From Candidatus Bathyarchaeota archaeon (GTDB lineage: Archaea > Thermoproteota > Bathyarchaeia > Bathyarchaeales > Bathycorpusculaceae), in contig PLYI01000055.1 of the NCBI GenBank assembly GCA_003151735.1, positions 1-64,000 on the forward strand: a stretch of 64,000 nt of DNA. Direction: 5' to 3'. Each line of letters begins with the position of its first letter. Position 1 is the stretch's first letter. Shown in pieces: positions 1 through 8,593 of the stretch. The notes under the pieces were generated by a model that worked only from the letters and a program-made list of their open reading frames with translations, searched no databases and had not been told where the DNA came from. The position numbers and the translations under genes were made by a program.

Positions 1-145
1 CCCGACCTAGGACGCTTTTGAGCTCCGCTATTGTAGGCTCAATTCCTTCTTCCTCGTTAAGCGCCGCTATAATAACTTGCACCAACGGAGTACGATGAAC
101 TGCTCCTCTCTCCAGCATAATCAAACGCTCTCTAGCTACATTCAC
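1..145 (-). CDS. Family 2 glycosyltransferase, N-terminal fragment
   Basis: The gene is cut by the left edge; about 48 N-terminal codons are present. Reading leftwards from GTG at 145 (or ATG at 118) gives a stretch ending PLVQVIIAALNEEEGI and then a TIAELKSVLG helix. This is the first beta-strand and nucleotide-sugar loop of dolichol-phosphate-mannose-synthase-like GT-A enzymes, where the segment AALNEEEGI is diagnostic. The family transfers sugars from nucleotide donors to polyprenyl or lipid acceptors at the cytoplasmic membrane face. A TATA-like box at about 159-170 would start transcription near 137-140, which favours the ATG at 118 as the true start. The acceptor and any C-terminal membrane domain lie outside the window. 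Confidence 0.7.
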   Translation of the reverse strand, partial: MNVARERLIMLERGAVHRTPLVQVIIAALNEEEGIEPTIAELKSVLGR

Positions 146-157
146 TTTGAATCAACA

Positions 158-170
158 TCTTATATAAAAT
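158..170 (-). promoter_or_regulatory. TATA-like box for the left-edge glycosyltransferase
   Basis: On the minus strand this reads ATTTTATATAAG, a good archaeal TATA element. Its spacing predicts a transcript start around 137-140, upstream of the ATG at 118. It overlaps the first copy of the 44-bp repeat (162-205), so the repeat may be a duplicated promoter segment. Confidence 0.45.
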
Positions 171-205
171 AATTATGAAATAAATAGAAATATATCGAAC
201 CTTAA
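162..205. repeat. 44-bp direct repeat, copy 1
   Basis: By eye this matches 534-577 at about 38 of 44 positions, including the shared block TCGAACCTTAA at the end and GAAATAAAT in the middle. The copies lie 372 bp apart in the same orientation. This copy overlaps the TATA-like box of the left-edge gene. Confidence 0.7.
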
Positions 206-533
206 AAGACCTTTCGTCTTTAACTTCCAAGCATCTATTCAAAGAGACCTAACTAAAACGGCTAGCAGGAATTTTCTGCTCGATTCCCCTTTTTTCTTTC
301 CATACTAGAAGCGTTAAATCTAAATACTAAACAAGACTACTAAAACTGTGGGCAGCATCAAACAAATGCTAGAGAGAGGGAATTACAATCTCAAGCAAAA
401 TATTTCAAACAATTATAGAAGATTTGGTTGAGAGCTCAATGCGCTTTAATAAGTGGAAAAACAGAAACAAAAAGTAATCTCAGCAACTCATGTTTCCACT
501 TTATGTTTCGACTTATGGTAAATCATCAATCTC

Positions 534-577
534 ATTTAAGATAATTGCGAAATAAATGGAAATATGTCGAACCTTAA
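534..577. repeat. 44-bp direct repeat, copy 2
   Basis: Direct repeat of 162-205 with about six substitutions. Its right end abuts the first arm (from about 571) of the longer diverged duplication, so the two repeats may belong to one composite element. Confidence 0.7.
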
Positions 578-840
578 TGATTCTCCAAAAGGCTAAAACT
601 CAAATGTGCCTTGACATTATGTTAGTTTTACTTGCTCCTGAGCTTGCAGATTCTAAAATGGCCGCAACAATGCTTACGCATTCGTGATTCTTACCCAACA
701 AAAACACTGTCTATAAAATTCAGAATCCTAACAAAAGTTAAAGCTCCTTTGACAAACAAGCAATGATAATGCTATCAAAATCCCTTCCTGACAAAAGTGG
801 ATATGAATCAAAGGATACTTTAACTAACTTTCAAATTTTC
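571..840. repeat. Diverged ~270-bp duplication, arm A
   Basis: Several short blocks recur in the same order and at a nearly constant offset (1301-1310 bp) in 1872-2150: TTCTCCAAAA near 579, CTTGCAG at 643-649 followed by a CAACAAT block, and TCCCTTCCTG at 781-790 followed by a GGATA block. The collinearity argues for an old duplication, not chance AT-rich similarity. No open frame is conserved between the arms. Confidence 0.5.
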
Positions 841-1298
841 AGTTCCTTCCTCCCAAAGAAGCAGACAAGGTACACCAGGCAAAATCTCTTAAAGTTTGTG
901 CAGAAACAAACCATAAATAACAGAGATAACCCAAGGAAGCCCTTTCTCCATTTGAATTTAACATTGAAGCCTTCCCTTCTCCTACAGTTCCTCTTTCCTT
1001 AAACAAGCACAACCGCAAAAACGCATATAAGCCATATTTCTAAAACCGATACAAAGCAAAAAAGAAGAGTGCGTTGAAACAGAAAAGCAAGAACAAATAC
1101 TCACATCCAATTTTGTTTACAAAAAATGTCGGAGATACAAAGCTTATAGTGGGCTGCGCCCTAAGAGAGTTGGAAAAATTGGCAAGCGCTTTTGTATATT
1201 CTTTTTTTAAGCGCAGATTTGTTGGTTGAGAACTTGTTTTGATGTTGACTATTTTTTAAATTCTTCAAATAACATCTGTAACCGTTGCCTTTGGGTTT

Positions 1299-1559
1299 TT
1301 ATATGATTGGTAGTTCTTGCGCGATTTCTCGGAAATACTTCAGCACGTTTATTCCGCGTTGCGTGACTACATAAATTACGCGCGCGTCTTTAGTAGTTGG
1401 TTCTTCGATCAAGCCTTGCTTGATTAGAAAGCCCAGATACTCTTTGAGAATAACGCTGTTGATGTTAGTTTTGTTCATGATGTGTGTCAGCTTCAATGGG
1501 CCATTATGCGCCAACACTTTGAGGATGCCCACGTACAGTTCTAGTTTAAATCGTTTCAT
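1299..1559 (-). CDS. Winged-helix transcriptional regulator, ArnR1/HTH_45-like
   Basis: An 86-residue protein consisting of a single winged helix-turn-helix. The N-terminal KLELYVGILKVLAHNGPLKL segment, the recognition-helix region NINSVILKEYLGFLIKQGLIEE and the wing ending in YVVTQRGINVLKYFREI are typical of the small archaeal HTH_45 (ArnR1-like, COG3432) family. It should bind DNA as a dimer; no ligand domain is present. ATG starts at 1559. It stands alone between two non-coding stretches, so its target cannot be inferred from neighbours. Family assignment is fairly secure; the regulated genes are unknown. Confidence 0.8.
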   Translation of the reverse strand: MKRFKLELYVGILKVLAHNGPLKLTHIMNKTNINSVILKEYLGFLIKQGLIEEPTTKDARVIYVVTQRGINVLKYFREIAQELPII

Positions 1560-2198
1560 TTGCGAGTCTCTTGTCCGTTTCGGTTAATTTCAAATTCAAC
1601 CTTTATCGATGTGTTTCAATGGAACCTTCTGAGCCAACATTGCAATATGAACGGCCACACTTCAAACTTACCCGATTTCGTGTGTAGTTAGTGTTCATAT
1701 ATTGATTATCAAAATGTTTATAAGCTTTGCCTTTTTAGCCGTTGCTTGATTCAATCAACTGTTTTTTTGTTGACAGAACTTGCATATAGAATCAAAAAAA
1801 TAAACTTAAAACTAACATAACTGAAGAAAATTAATAATACGCTGCTTCAGTGATTATGCCAGGCCGTGCTACACTTAAATACTTCTCCAAAAAGACCAAA
1901 ATTCAAATTCGCCAAAAGCATAGTAATACGGGATTTGTTCTTAACAGAACTTGCAGCCCTCCAAAATCTGCAACAATAAGAAACGATCACGATTATTACC
2001 ATACAACCCCCTTCATAAAAACTCACGAAATCAAGCCAGAGAAGCCAAAGGCCCAGCTCCAAAACTAAATTTGGAGTCAACTCCTCCAAATCCCTTCCTG
2101 AAGGAAACGGATAAGAAACAAAGAAAACTTAATCTCAGCCATTCCCCGGTAAAATCCCTATCTTTTCCTATTTGAGTCTAGTTTTAATTTGACTTAAC
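1560..2198. other. Non-coding interval with repeat arm B
   Basis: About 640 bp between two small minus-strand genes. Open frames at 1847-2089, 1850-2068 and 1951-2175 overlap one another on both strands and have composition unlike real archaeal proteins. The interval is largely occupied by arm B of the diverged duplication (1872-2150) preceded by AT-rich sequence. Confidence 0.5.
1872..2150. repeat. Diverged ~270-bp duplication, arm B
   Basis: Same-orientation partner of 571-840, with matching blocks at 1881 (TTCTCCAAAA), 1950 (CTTGCAG) and 2091 (TCCCTTCCTG). The tail near 2110-2140 (a GAAACAAA block followed by TAATCTCAGC) also resembles 460-485, hinting at a third, more decayed copy. No transposase frame or terminal inverted repeat was recognised. 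Confidence 0.5.
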
Positions 2199-2444
2199 TT
2201 ATTTTTCACTATTTTCGGATTGGCTTGCTTTACTAAAAACCTGTGCGATTAAGTTATCTCGAATGCGTTCAGTTTCCGCAGTTGTTCGCGCAGAGGCTTT
2301 CAATTTCTGGATGTGTACGATTACATGAGCGTCTATAGCTTTACTCATTGCCGTTACATCAGGCAGGATAAGGATTTCCGTTCCGCACTCACATCTGACC
2401 TTATCAATACTTCGATGAGAACGCGCAAGTCTCCTAATAGTCAT
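2199..2444 (-). CDS. Small conserved archaeal protein with a CxC motif
   Basis: An 81-residue protein. After a basic N-terminus (RRLARSHRSIDKVRC) comes a CECG motif, then EILILPDVTAMSKAIDAHVIVHIQKL, predicted helical, and a C-terminal helix ending in a charged tail. It resembles short uncharacterised proteins of uncultured archaea that share the CxCG.EIL..PD..AMSKAI..HV pattern; that resemblance is from memory and unchecked. A single Cys pair plus His residues could bind metal in a dimer. There is no partner gene nearby. Function unknown. Confidence 0.55.
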   Translation of the reverse strand: MTIRRLARSHRSIDKVRCECGTEILILPDVTAMSKAIDAHVIVHIQKLKASARTTAETERIRDNLIAQVFSKASQSENSEK

Positions 2445-2621
2445 TACCGTAATAAATCTCCTAAAGTTTTTCCAAAGTGCTGTAATAGTCGCCGATTATT
2501 AAAATATGCTGACAAGAATGAATAGTCACTCTCAAAAAACGCAATTTAGTGACAAAAAAGGTAAATTCTATATTGACGAGTAACTAAGTATAGGTAAGTA
2601 CCCCGATTGAGTTGAAACTAA

Positions 2622-3413
2622 TTGAGCCACGGATCCAATGCTTCCGGCTACGAAAAATTGGCTGCAATACTTAATGTTCTAGGTGATCCTGAACAGCTAA
2701 GGATTCTCGACAAAGCCGCAGCAGGATTCGAGAGTGGGAAGGGAACCATAAAAGAGCTTAAAACGACACCGAGAAAATACTACCGAAACTTAAGAGAGCT
2801 AAACGACGCTGAATTAATTATACATTTTGAGAACAAATATAATTTGACACCTCTCGGTGAGGTCGTACACAAACTAATATTCAACGATATTTCAAGGTAT
2901 TTGTTTTCGGACCAAAGCATGTCAGAACCTCTTAAGGGGATTGGCAACAAAACCGAACTGAGAATAATTGACGATTACAAAGACCTTATCACTGTGCTGG
3001 TGGCTACGATTGAAAAATCAAAATCAGAGATACTCCTTGCCACCAAATATCTGGATATTACAGTCGTCCAGAGCATAATATTTGCCCTCCAAAGGAATAT
3101 CACAATAAAAACAATAACAAGCGAAAAAGTAGACTTTTCTGGTTTCGTTAAACTACTTGGCAGTTTCGTTAGGAACCTTAGGCCAAACGCGTTAAAATTT
3201 GTTGTTGGCGGAGAGAACAACTACAGGTCGGGAAATCTTCCATTGTCATTCATGATAGTTGACAATGAAATTTCTGTTTTTGAAATCCCAGACGACAAAT
3301 TTAGACTTGCCTTTGTTTCAACCGACAAAGAGGTTGTTAAGAGTCTATGTAGTCTTTTCTGGGAAATTTGGAACCAATCCAGAAAACTACACATGAAAGT
3401 CGATAAATCTTGA
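2622..3413 (+). CDS. HTH regulator with C-terminal phospholipase-D-like sensor domain
   Basis: A 263-residue protein. Residues about 8-95 form a winged helix (YEKLAAILNVLGDPEQLRIL, then a LRELNDAELI recognition region and the wing YNLTPLGEVVHKLI). From about residue 105 the protein resembles the DUF1724/TrmB-type PLD-like regulatory domain of archaeal regulators: helix, then LLATKYLDITVV, ending LAFVSTDKEVVKSLCSLFWEIWNQS. It is therefore a probable transcription regulator, not an enzyme. The start is TTG at 2622, with a TATA-like stretch near 2565-2573. Its TGA overlaps the TTG start of the UbiA gene, so the two are translationally coupled and it may sense a lipid or membrane state; that link is inference. 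Confidence 0.7.
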   Translation: MSHGSNASGYEKLAAILNVLGDPEQLRILDKAAAGFESGKGTIKELKTTPRKYYRNLRELNDAELIIHFENKYNLTPLGEVVHKLIFNDISRYLFSDQSMSEPLKGIGNKTELRIIDDYKDLITVLVATIEKSKSEILLATKYLDITVVQSIIFALQRNITIKTITSEKVDFSGFVKLLGSFVRNLRPNALKFVVGGENNYRSGNLPLSFMIVDNEISVFEIPDDKFRLAFVSTDKEVVKSLCSLFWEIWNQSRKLHMKVDKS

Positions 3414-4282
3414 CAATCAAAAATCAAAAGATAGTAGCTTACCTAGAGCTGACAAAAATTTTTAACAGCTCAAAATCCACTCTATACTATGGTTTCAGTT
3501 CATTTACAGGAAGTCTTTTGGCATCTTCATGGACCCTTCCGATACGGACGTCATTGACAACTGCATTAGCTATAACCCTTTCAACATTTGCCATATACGC
3601 ATTGAACGACATTTACGACGCGAAAATTGACGCAATTAACGACCTTGAAAGACCAATCCCTTCAGGCCGGGCAACAATGCGCGAGGCTAAATATCTGTCA
3701 ATAGTACTTTTTGTTGTCGGTGCAGCAATTGCCGCCACCGTTAACTTACAAGTTTTTCTCTTCACTGTAACGCTTTCAGTCTTAGGAATTGCTTATTCTG
3801 TACCACCGTTAAGATTCAAAGACGGCATGTTCGCAAACGTCTGCTGGGGCTCAGGAATAGCAACCACAATCCTAGGAGGAGCAAGCGTCACTTCAATCAA
3901 CACCAGTTCACTAATTGCAGCTTTCACCTTGGCTTTCCTAACAGCCGGTTGCGGTCTAACAAAAGACTTGAAGGACCTTGAAGGAGACAGAGCTATGAAC
4001 GTGCACACGCTTCCCATTATGCTTGGAGAACCGGGCGCAATAAAGGTCATGACAATTGCAGCCTTCGGAGGATTTCCACTGCTATTCTTTAGCTTTATGT
4101 TTATCAACTTCAACATAGTTGCCTTGGCCACTATAACGTTAACTATAGCATTATTCGCTTACAGTCTTCTCGTACTCTACAAGAATCCCGGATCAAAGAT
4201 TATCTATAAGAAAGCCTACAAACTACAAGCTTATGCAGGTTTCCTCATCATTGTGGCATTTATGATAAGTGCATTAACATAA
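3410..4282 (+). CDS. UbiA-family prenyltransferase (DGGGP-synthase-like)
   Basis: A 290-residue membrane enzyme with about eight transmembrane helices. The first Asp-rich motif is NDIYDAKID (N66, D67, D70, D74) and the second is KDLKDLEGD near residues 187-196; together they bind Mg-diphosphate of the prenyl donor. Archaeal members include digeranylgeranylglyceryl-phosphate synthase, which attaches the second geranylgeranyl chain in ether lipid synthesis, and the length and motifs fit. Related UbiA enzymes make quinones or prenylated hemes, so the substrate is not settled by sequence. The start (TTG at 3410) overlaps the upstream stop. A geranylgeranyl-reductase-family gene lies elsewhere at 32790. 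Confidence 0.8.
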   Translation: MTIKNQKIVAYLELTKIFNSSKSTLYYGFSSFTGSLLASSWTLPIRTSLTTALAITLSTFAIYALNDIYDAKIDAINDLERPIPSGRATMREAKYLSIVLFVVGAAIAATVNLQVFLFTVTLSVLGIAYSVPPLRFKDGMFANVCWGSGIATTILGGASVTSINTSSLIAAFTLAFLTAGCGLTKDLKDLEGDRAMNVHTLPIMLGEPGAIKVMTIAAFGGFPLLFFSFMFINFNIVALATITLTIALFAYSLLVLYKNPGSKIIYKKAYKLQAYAGFLIIVAFMISALT

Positions 4283-4437
4283 CACAATAATGCTCCATCC
4301 GTATGCTAATCTAACAAATTCGCGACTGTATGGAAAGAAAAATCACAAAAACGTTTGAAGAGACATGCAGGATTGAGTTTTCAAAAACAAATTGAAGATA
4401 ATTTTCCTTGAAAGGTCTTATACGCTTCGGAATCTCT

Positions 4438-4590
4438 CTAATTATCCGCTGAGTTCAAGCGGTTTTGTTTTTCTTCAAAACGTTTCAATCTCTCTTCAAA
4501 TCTTTTATTCCGTTCTTTCCGCTCAAGCCCGGACAAAGAACGCATTGCAAGAGCAATAAGACCCTGCTCAATTTTTCTAAATAAGTTCAT
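4438..4590 (-). CDS. Small basic helical protein, unknown
   Basis: About 50 residues from ATG at 4590: MNLFRKIEQGLIALAMRSLS, then a strongly charged RKERNKRFEERLKRFEEKQNR helix that looks like a short coiled coil. A purine-rich GGGAAAAGAG precedes this ATG. A TATA-like element at about 4640-4650 would also allow a leaderless ATG at 4623; a start at 4686 is less likely. No family is recognised. The amphipathic charged helix suggests a structural or nucleic-acid-associated peptide, but this is a guess. Confidence 0.35.
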   Translation of the reverse strand: MNLFRKIEQGLIALAMRSLSGLERKERNKRFEERLKRFEEKQNRLNSADN

Positions 4591-4762
4591 GAAATCTCTT
4601 TTCCCATTTGTTTTGTTGTGCATAGAAGACACTCTGAGATTTAAATGTTTATTGAGTCTTACGATGTTATATTTATGGTACAGCAAGTAAATACTAACGC
4701 TACAGAATCTTCAGGAAATAAAGCTTAATAATATTCTCAGGAAGAATTCGCAAATCGTATTT

Positions 4763-6334
4763 CTATTTAAAAGAATTCTTGGGATCCTCAACGACCTCAG
4801 CTTGTTCGCTGTCGATTCCTCGCCATCTAATCTTGTAGCCAAGCGCCGCCAGCACATTGGCTGAATCATCTACTCCTTCTTCTTCAATGATTCTAGCAGC
4901 TTCCTTAAGAGGCAGTTTTCCAGATTGAATTATAGCATTTTTAATCTTGCCCCTGATTTGCAGAAGCTTTACGTTGCTAACCAAAGAATCTCCTATCACG
5001 ACATAGCTGGAAGGCGGATTGCTAACTAAGAAGGCTCGTGCCGCTTCAATAGAGACACCAATCCTATCTGCGAATTCTCCAAAACCCACAACAGGTTCCG
5101 TAAATCTAAGAGGTAAATCCTCAAGAATCTTAATCTCTTTATCTTTAACTTCTTCAAAAATTTTTTCTAAATACCTCAGAATCGGAGCCAATGGAATTTT
5201 ATGCCTATAATAAATCAAGTTAAGCTGTGGGCGTTTCTCCAAAACAGAGAGTTTCTCGCATGCCAACGCCTCATTGACTAAGAGAAGAATCTTTTCCTCC
5301 ACTTGCTTTAGCTTCTCTATCTTTCGCAGAAGGTACTCCTCTGTCCAGAAACCTACAATTTCCAAATAAATTTTAACGCTGGCTTTTTCAAGGGAGAAAT
5401 CAGGAATAATCACCTGTTTCCCAGCAGACAAAGGCTCAGGTTCTCTCTTCAAAACCCAACCAGAAGTTAAAGCTTGAAACTGGGCGGCGAAATCAGCTTC
5501 TATGAAGCTATCATAAGTCAAAGCCGGCAAACAAAGTTTCTTCAGCAACGAGGAGTGTTTTTGGCTTTCAATCTCAAAATCACAGATTTCGTTTGTAAAC
5601 CTCCAAAGAACCTTCGCTTTAACAGTCCATTGGGCGTTAGCAACGATAAATGGCAGAAGCTTGGCAATGCCCACTCCATATCTCCGAGTAAGCTTGAAAA
5701 GGCTGGCAGGACCATCTATTTTAACCCACAATCCATTGTCCTTGCTAACTTCATAGATCAACCCGAACCTCTTCATTGCATGAAAGAGGTCTTGCCAGTT
5801 GCCAGAAGCCGTGAAACTAAGCTCTGTGGCATCAAAAAGCAACGTCTGAGTCAAACTCAAGTTATACTCACCCAGCAACTCCGACGCTGAAGGCGCCAAA
5901 AACTTTTCAAGAACTAATTCACTATCCAAATCCGAGTAAAAGATCCCCTCAACCTCCTCTACCGAAAGAGTCATTTTTGAAGCCACACTTTCCATGATTC
6001 TTTGTCTATTAACAGAAGTCGTGGGCAGACCGAATTGTTCCGTGGCTTGAAATATTTTTCTCCTCAAATCAACTGGGTTAACTTTGCCATGGCAGACAAA
6101 AGTGCTTTTTCGATCAAGTAACAAAGACAAAGCCCTGACAAAACGGTACTCATAACCTTTTTCTTCAAGCTCAACGACCAAGGCTTTTAGAACTTTCTTC
6201 TTTTCCCCAACATGATTCTGGTACACTTCGATTAGAAAATTCGCCGCCTCATCATTAATCGTGGAGGGCTTGGCAAAGCGTGGAAGAACCTCCCCTTTCC
6301 TCTTCCGCACCAAAAGCAAATCACCTGGAAGCAC
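4763..6334 (-). CDS. bax1: Bax1, XPB-associated nuclease (DUF790)
   Basis: A 523-residue DUF790/Bax1 protein. The N-terminus MLPGDLLLVRKRKGEVLPRF is the family's signature opening. A PD-(D/E)XK-type nuclease core is visible around residues 308-335 (IPDFSLEKA, then YLEIVGFWTEEYLL). In archaea Bax1 binds XPB helicase, stimulates it and incises DNA at bubbles and forks, so the pair is thought to act in nucleotide-excision-type repair or transcription-coupled DNA opening. GTG at 6334 directly abuts the TAA of the XPB gene, so both are on one transcript and presumably made in equal amounts. Function comes from characterised Sulfolobales and Archaeoglobus homologues. Confidence 0.88.
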   Translation of the reverse strand: MLPGDLLLVRKRKGEVLPRFAKPSTINDEAANFLIEVYQNHVGEKKKVLKALVVELEEKGYEYRFVRALSLLLDRKSTFVCHGKVNPVDLRRKIFQATEQFGLPTTSVNRQRIMESVASKMTLSVEEVEGIFYSDLDSELVLEKFLAPSASELLGEYNLSLTQTLLFDATELSFTASGNWQDLFHAMKRFGLIYEVSKDNGLWVKIDGPASLFKLTRRYGVGIAKLLPFIVANAQWTVKAKVLWRFTNEICDFEIESQKHSSLLKKLCLPALTYDSFIEADFAAQFQALTSGWVLKREPEPLSAGKQVIIPDFSLEKASVKIYLEIVGFWTEEYLLRKIEKLKQVEEKILLLVNEALACEKLSVLEKRPQLNLIYYRHKIPLAPILRYLEKIFEEVKDKEIKILEDLPLRFTEPVVGFGEFADRIGVSIEAARAFLVSNPPSSYVVIGDSLVSNVKLLQIRGKIKNAIIQSGKLPLKEAARIIEEEGVDDSANVLAALGYKIRWRGIDSEQAEVVEDPKNSFK

Positions 6335-7684
6335 TTAAGCTACACTTCCAATTTTTTGGTGACGCCTACGACTCGTCCCAACTTCCATGGTTTCTTTGGA
6401 AATAATCTCGATTAGGCGAGCTAATTTGCCTTCCTTCTTCCTGAGCAATCGTCCGAGTCTTTGGACATATTCTCTGTTACTTCCCGTGCCACCCAAAACT
6501 AAACCTACTGAAGCATCAGGCACATCCACACCCTCATCCAAAACCTGAGAGGTAACAACAACGGGGTATTTACCGCTTCCAAAGTTTGCCAGTATTTCTC
6601 GACGCTCTTCCCTAGGAGTCTGATACGTTATCGCCGGAACCAAGAAACGCAGACTAATCCTGTAAACCAGATCGTTGTGGAGAGTGAAAATCAAAATTTT
6701 CTCTTTTTTATAGGTTTCAAGCAGTTGGGCAAGTACACTTATTTTAGCTTCCGAGTTCACGGCTACCTTTACAGCTCGATTTCTTGCCAAGAGTGCTTTA
6801 CGCGCTTTTGGGTCTCTGCCTGTACTGATTATGAATTTTTGGAAGTCAGCGGCATTTCTCAAAGTAATTCTTCTTTGCTGAAGAAAGCGTCTAAAAATAT
6901 TCATTTGAGAGTCGTAGCTTTGCTTCTCTTTAAGCGTTAGTTCAACTAATATTTTCTCGTATGTATAGGGTGACAAGTGTTCTTCTGAGAGTTCTTCGAC
7001 GCTAACTGAATAGACTGGGTCGCCGACGAGTTGCGGAAGCAAAAAGTGCCTTTGATCGCTTCTTTCGTAAGTGGCTGTTAAGCCCATGCGGTATGGTGCA
7101 AGGTACATTTCGGCTATCTGCATGTAGCCTGTAGAAGCTAAATGATGAACCTCATCGAAGACCATTAGCATGAACTTGTTGCCAAGATGTTCTGCATGTA
7201 TGTAAGCAGAATCATAAGTTGTAACAGTAACCATGCGCAGATTGTTTTCGCCTCCGCCTACAACCCCCGCTTCCAGGCTGAGGCAGTCTTTTATGCGTTT
7301 TCTCCATTGATCGATAAGGTCCAAAGTGGGAACCACAATCAACGTCTGAACTTTCAATTTTTCAATTGCTTTTAGCGCAATGAAAGTTTTTCCAGCAGCG
7401 GTAGGCAACACAAGAACACCCCTGTTGCGTGCCCTACACCAATTGTCCAAAGCCTGGTTCTGATAATCCCTAAGCGCAATATTACTTCTAAGTTGTTCCA
7501 GAGGAGGGAGGACGGGAGCTAAATCTTCAACTTGAAGTTTGCTTTCAGCCAAGTACTCTAAAACATCTCGGTAATGGTATGCCTTAATTCTGTAGCAGCC
7601 TACTCTTGGGTCCCATTTTCCATATGGAGTTCCCACTTGTCCTTTCAAAAGAAGTGTGCCTTTATCGTAGCACAAACGAAGCAT
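6335..7684 (-). CDS. xpb: XPB-type superfamily 2 DNA helicase
   Basis: A 449-residue 3'-5' helicase. A damage-recognition-like N-terminal region (1-65) precedes RecA domain 1 with the Q-region LRDYQNQAL, Walker A LPTAAGKT (K99), Walker B DEVH (177-180) and the TAT motif near 203-205. RecA domain 2 ends in QRLGRLLRKKEGK, typical of XPB. The RED-type segment follows TAT as YERSD. The next gene is its partner Bax1 with no spacer. A TATA-like CCTTAAAAC at 7718-7726 (read on the minus strand) is well placed. Archaeal XPB does not belong to a TFIIH complex; repair with Bax1 is the accepted role. Confidence 0.92.
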   Translation of the reverse strand: MLRLCYDKGTLLLKGQVGTPYGKWDPRVGCYRIKAYHYRDVLEYLAESKLQVEDLAPVLPPLEQLRSNIALRDYQNQALDNWCRARNRGVLVLPTAAGKTFIALKAIEKLKVQTLIVVPTLDLIDQWRKRIKDCLSLEAGVVGGGENNLRMVTVTTYDSAYIHAEHLGNKFMLMVFDEVHHLASTGYMQIAEMYLAPYRMGLTATYERSDQRHFLLPQLVGDPVYSVSVEELSEEHLSPYTYEKILVELTLKEKQSYDSQMNIFRRFLQQRRITLRNAADFQKFIISTGRDPKARKALLARNRAVKVAVNSEAKISVLAQLLETYKKEKILIFTLHNDLVYRISLRFLVPAITYQTPREERREILANFGSGKYPVVVTSQVLDEGVDVPDASVGLVLGGTGSNREYVQRLGRLLRKKEGKLARLIEIISKETMEVGTSRRRHQKIGSVA

Positions 7685-7788
7685 AACACTGAATCAATTC
7701 CAAGCCAATTAAACCTGCCTTAAAACGGTCAGCATAAAGTCAGTTAACCCTTTAGGTTCAAAAGGCTGTTGCTACCGCGTAGCTAACG

Positions 7789-7798
7789 ATTTAAATAT
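7789..7798 (+). promoter_or_regulatory. TATA-like box deciding the start of the 7829 gene
   Basis: The element GATTTAAATA predicts a transcript start near 7819-7822, downstream of the in-frame TTG at 7802. The ATG at 7829 is therefore the better start. The same 117-bp gap also holds the divergent XPB promoter. Confidence 0.45.
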
Positions 7799-7828
7799 AG
7801 ATTGAGAGTCAGATTTGATGACAAAGAA

Positions 7829-8428
7829 ATGACAACTTCCAACGAATGGTGTGTTGCAGTTTTCAAATGTAGTCCTGGCTCGGTCAAGAAGGTGCTTGTT
7901 GAAGTCTACAGGTTTACTGATAGTCTAAAAGGTGTGCGGAGTCTGCATTTCTTAATTGGAGACAGAGTTGAGGATGAGGTTGTTTTCAGTTTTAGAGTCA
8001 TGGTTGAACCCAAATTCAAAGAGATAGTTAAAAGTAAGTTAGCCTATAAACTGAGCAATTTACTGTCCGAAGGCAAGTATGCCATTGACCCAGCTGCAGG
8101 AAGCAGTCTCGAGCGATATGTTGCTTGGCAGCCTGAAAAGAGAATTGCCAATCATGGACGAACAAAGTTTAACCAATTCATTGATCTATTAAAAACTATG
8201 AGCGCTATCATTATTCAGTTGATTGAGGATGACTACTTTGCTTCAAACGAACGGGTTGAATTAACCCACGTTGTGTCTTGGATGCTAGGATGCACAGAAT
8301 ATGGGCTGCTTCGCACCTCCGGAATGGAAGTAGGGTACTACGACCGCTTGGATGACAAGTATTGTTCGTATTTGAACCAGGTTTTCCCAAAATCAAGCGA
8401 TGACAAGAAAACACAAAATACCACTTGA
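7829..8428 (+). CDS. Unrecognised 199-residue cytoplasmic protein
   Basis: No family is recognised. The protein is soluble, with an alternating beta-rich N-terminal part (WCVAVFKCSPGSVKKVLVEVYR, LHFLIGDRVEDEVVFSFRVM) and a helical second half that includes FIDLLKTMSAIIIQLIEDDYF and HVVSWMLGCTEYGLL. The ends are polar and there is no signal peptide or membrane helix. The segment ERYVAWQPEKRI superficially recalls scaffold domains of peptide-modifying enzymes, but too weakly to name. The start is ATG 7829, chosen from the promoter. It is divergent from the XPB-Bax1 pair and has no close downstream partner. Confidence 0.6.
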   Translation: MTTSNEWCVAVFKCSPGSVKKVLVEVYRFTDSLKGVRSLHFLIGDRVEDEVVFSFRVMVEPKFKEIVKSKLAYKLSNLLSEGKYAIDPAAGSSLERYVAWQPEKRIANHGRTKFNQFIDLLKTMSAIIIQLIEDDYFASNERVELTHVVSWMLGCTEYGLLRTSGMEVGYYDRLDDKYCSYLNQVFPKSSDDKKTQNTT

Positions 8429-8593
8429 GTCTTTTGGGCGGAACCAGGAACAAGACCCAATTTGCCATCTCAAACAAGCAGAACACTCATGCTTCTCCAA
8501 CCTTGCTTAAACATTTCCTATTAAAGACGCCTCAGAAAATGCTATCAAATTAAAAGAATTGCCTAACTCAATGATCACTTTCCGACCAGGAAC

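Larger units (their letters stand above)
146..1298. other. Gene-poor AT-rich interval
   Basis: No convincing protein gene is seen over about 1.15 kb. The only longer open frame (763-1002, plus) has a low-complexity, non-protein-like translation and no ribosome binding site. The interval carries two copies of a 44-bp repeat (162-205 and 534-577) and one arm of a diverged long duplication (about 571-840) whose partner is at about 1872-2150. It looks like decayed non-coding or pseudogene sequence. Confidence 0.5.

Noticed and set aside
763-1002. 79-residue plus-strand open frame
   Set aside because: Composition is low complexity (Lys, Asn, Phe, Leu runs), there is no ribosome binding site, and it lies in arm A of the diverged duplication whose partner does not keep the frame.
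1847-2175. Overlapping open frames on both strands
   Set aside because: They overlap each other, have no family resemblance and fall in repeat arm B.
5474-5890. 138-residue plus-strand frame inside bax1
   Set aside because: It is antisense to a clearly conserved gene and its translation shows no domain.
7829-8428. Lanthipeptide/thiopeptide-type modification protein
   Set aside because: Only a short stretch around YVAWQPEKRI is reminiscent; no precursor peptide or partner enzyme is nearby.
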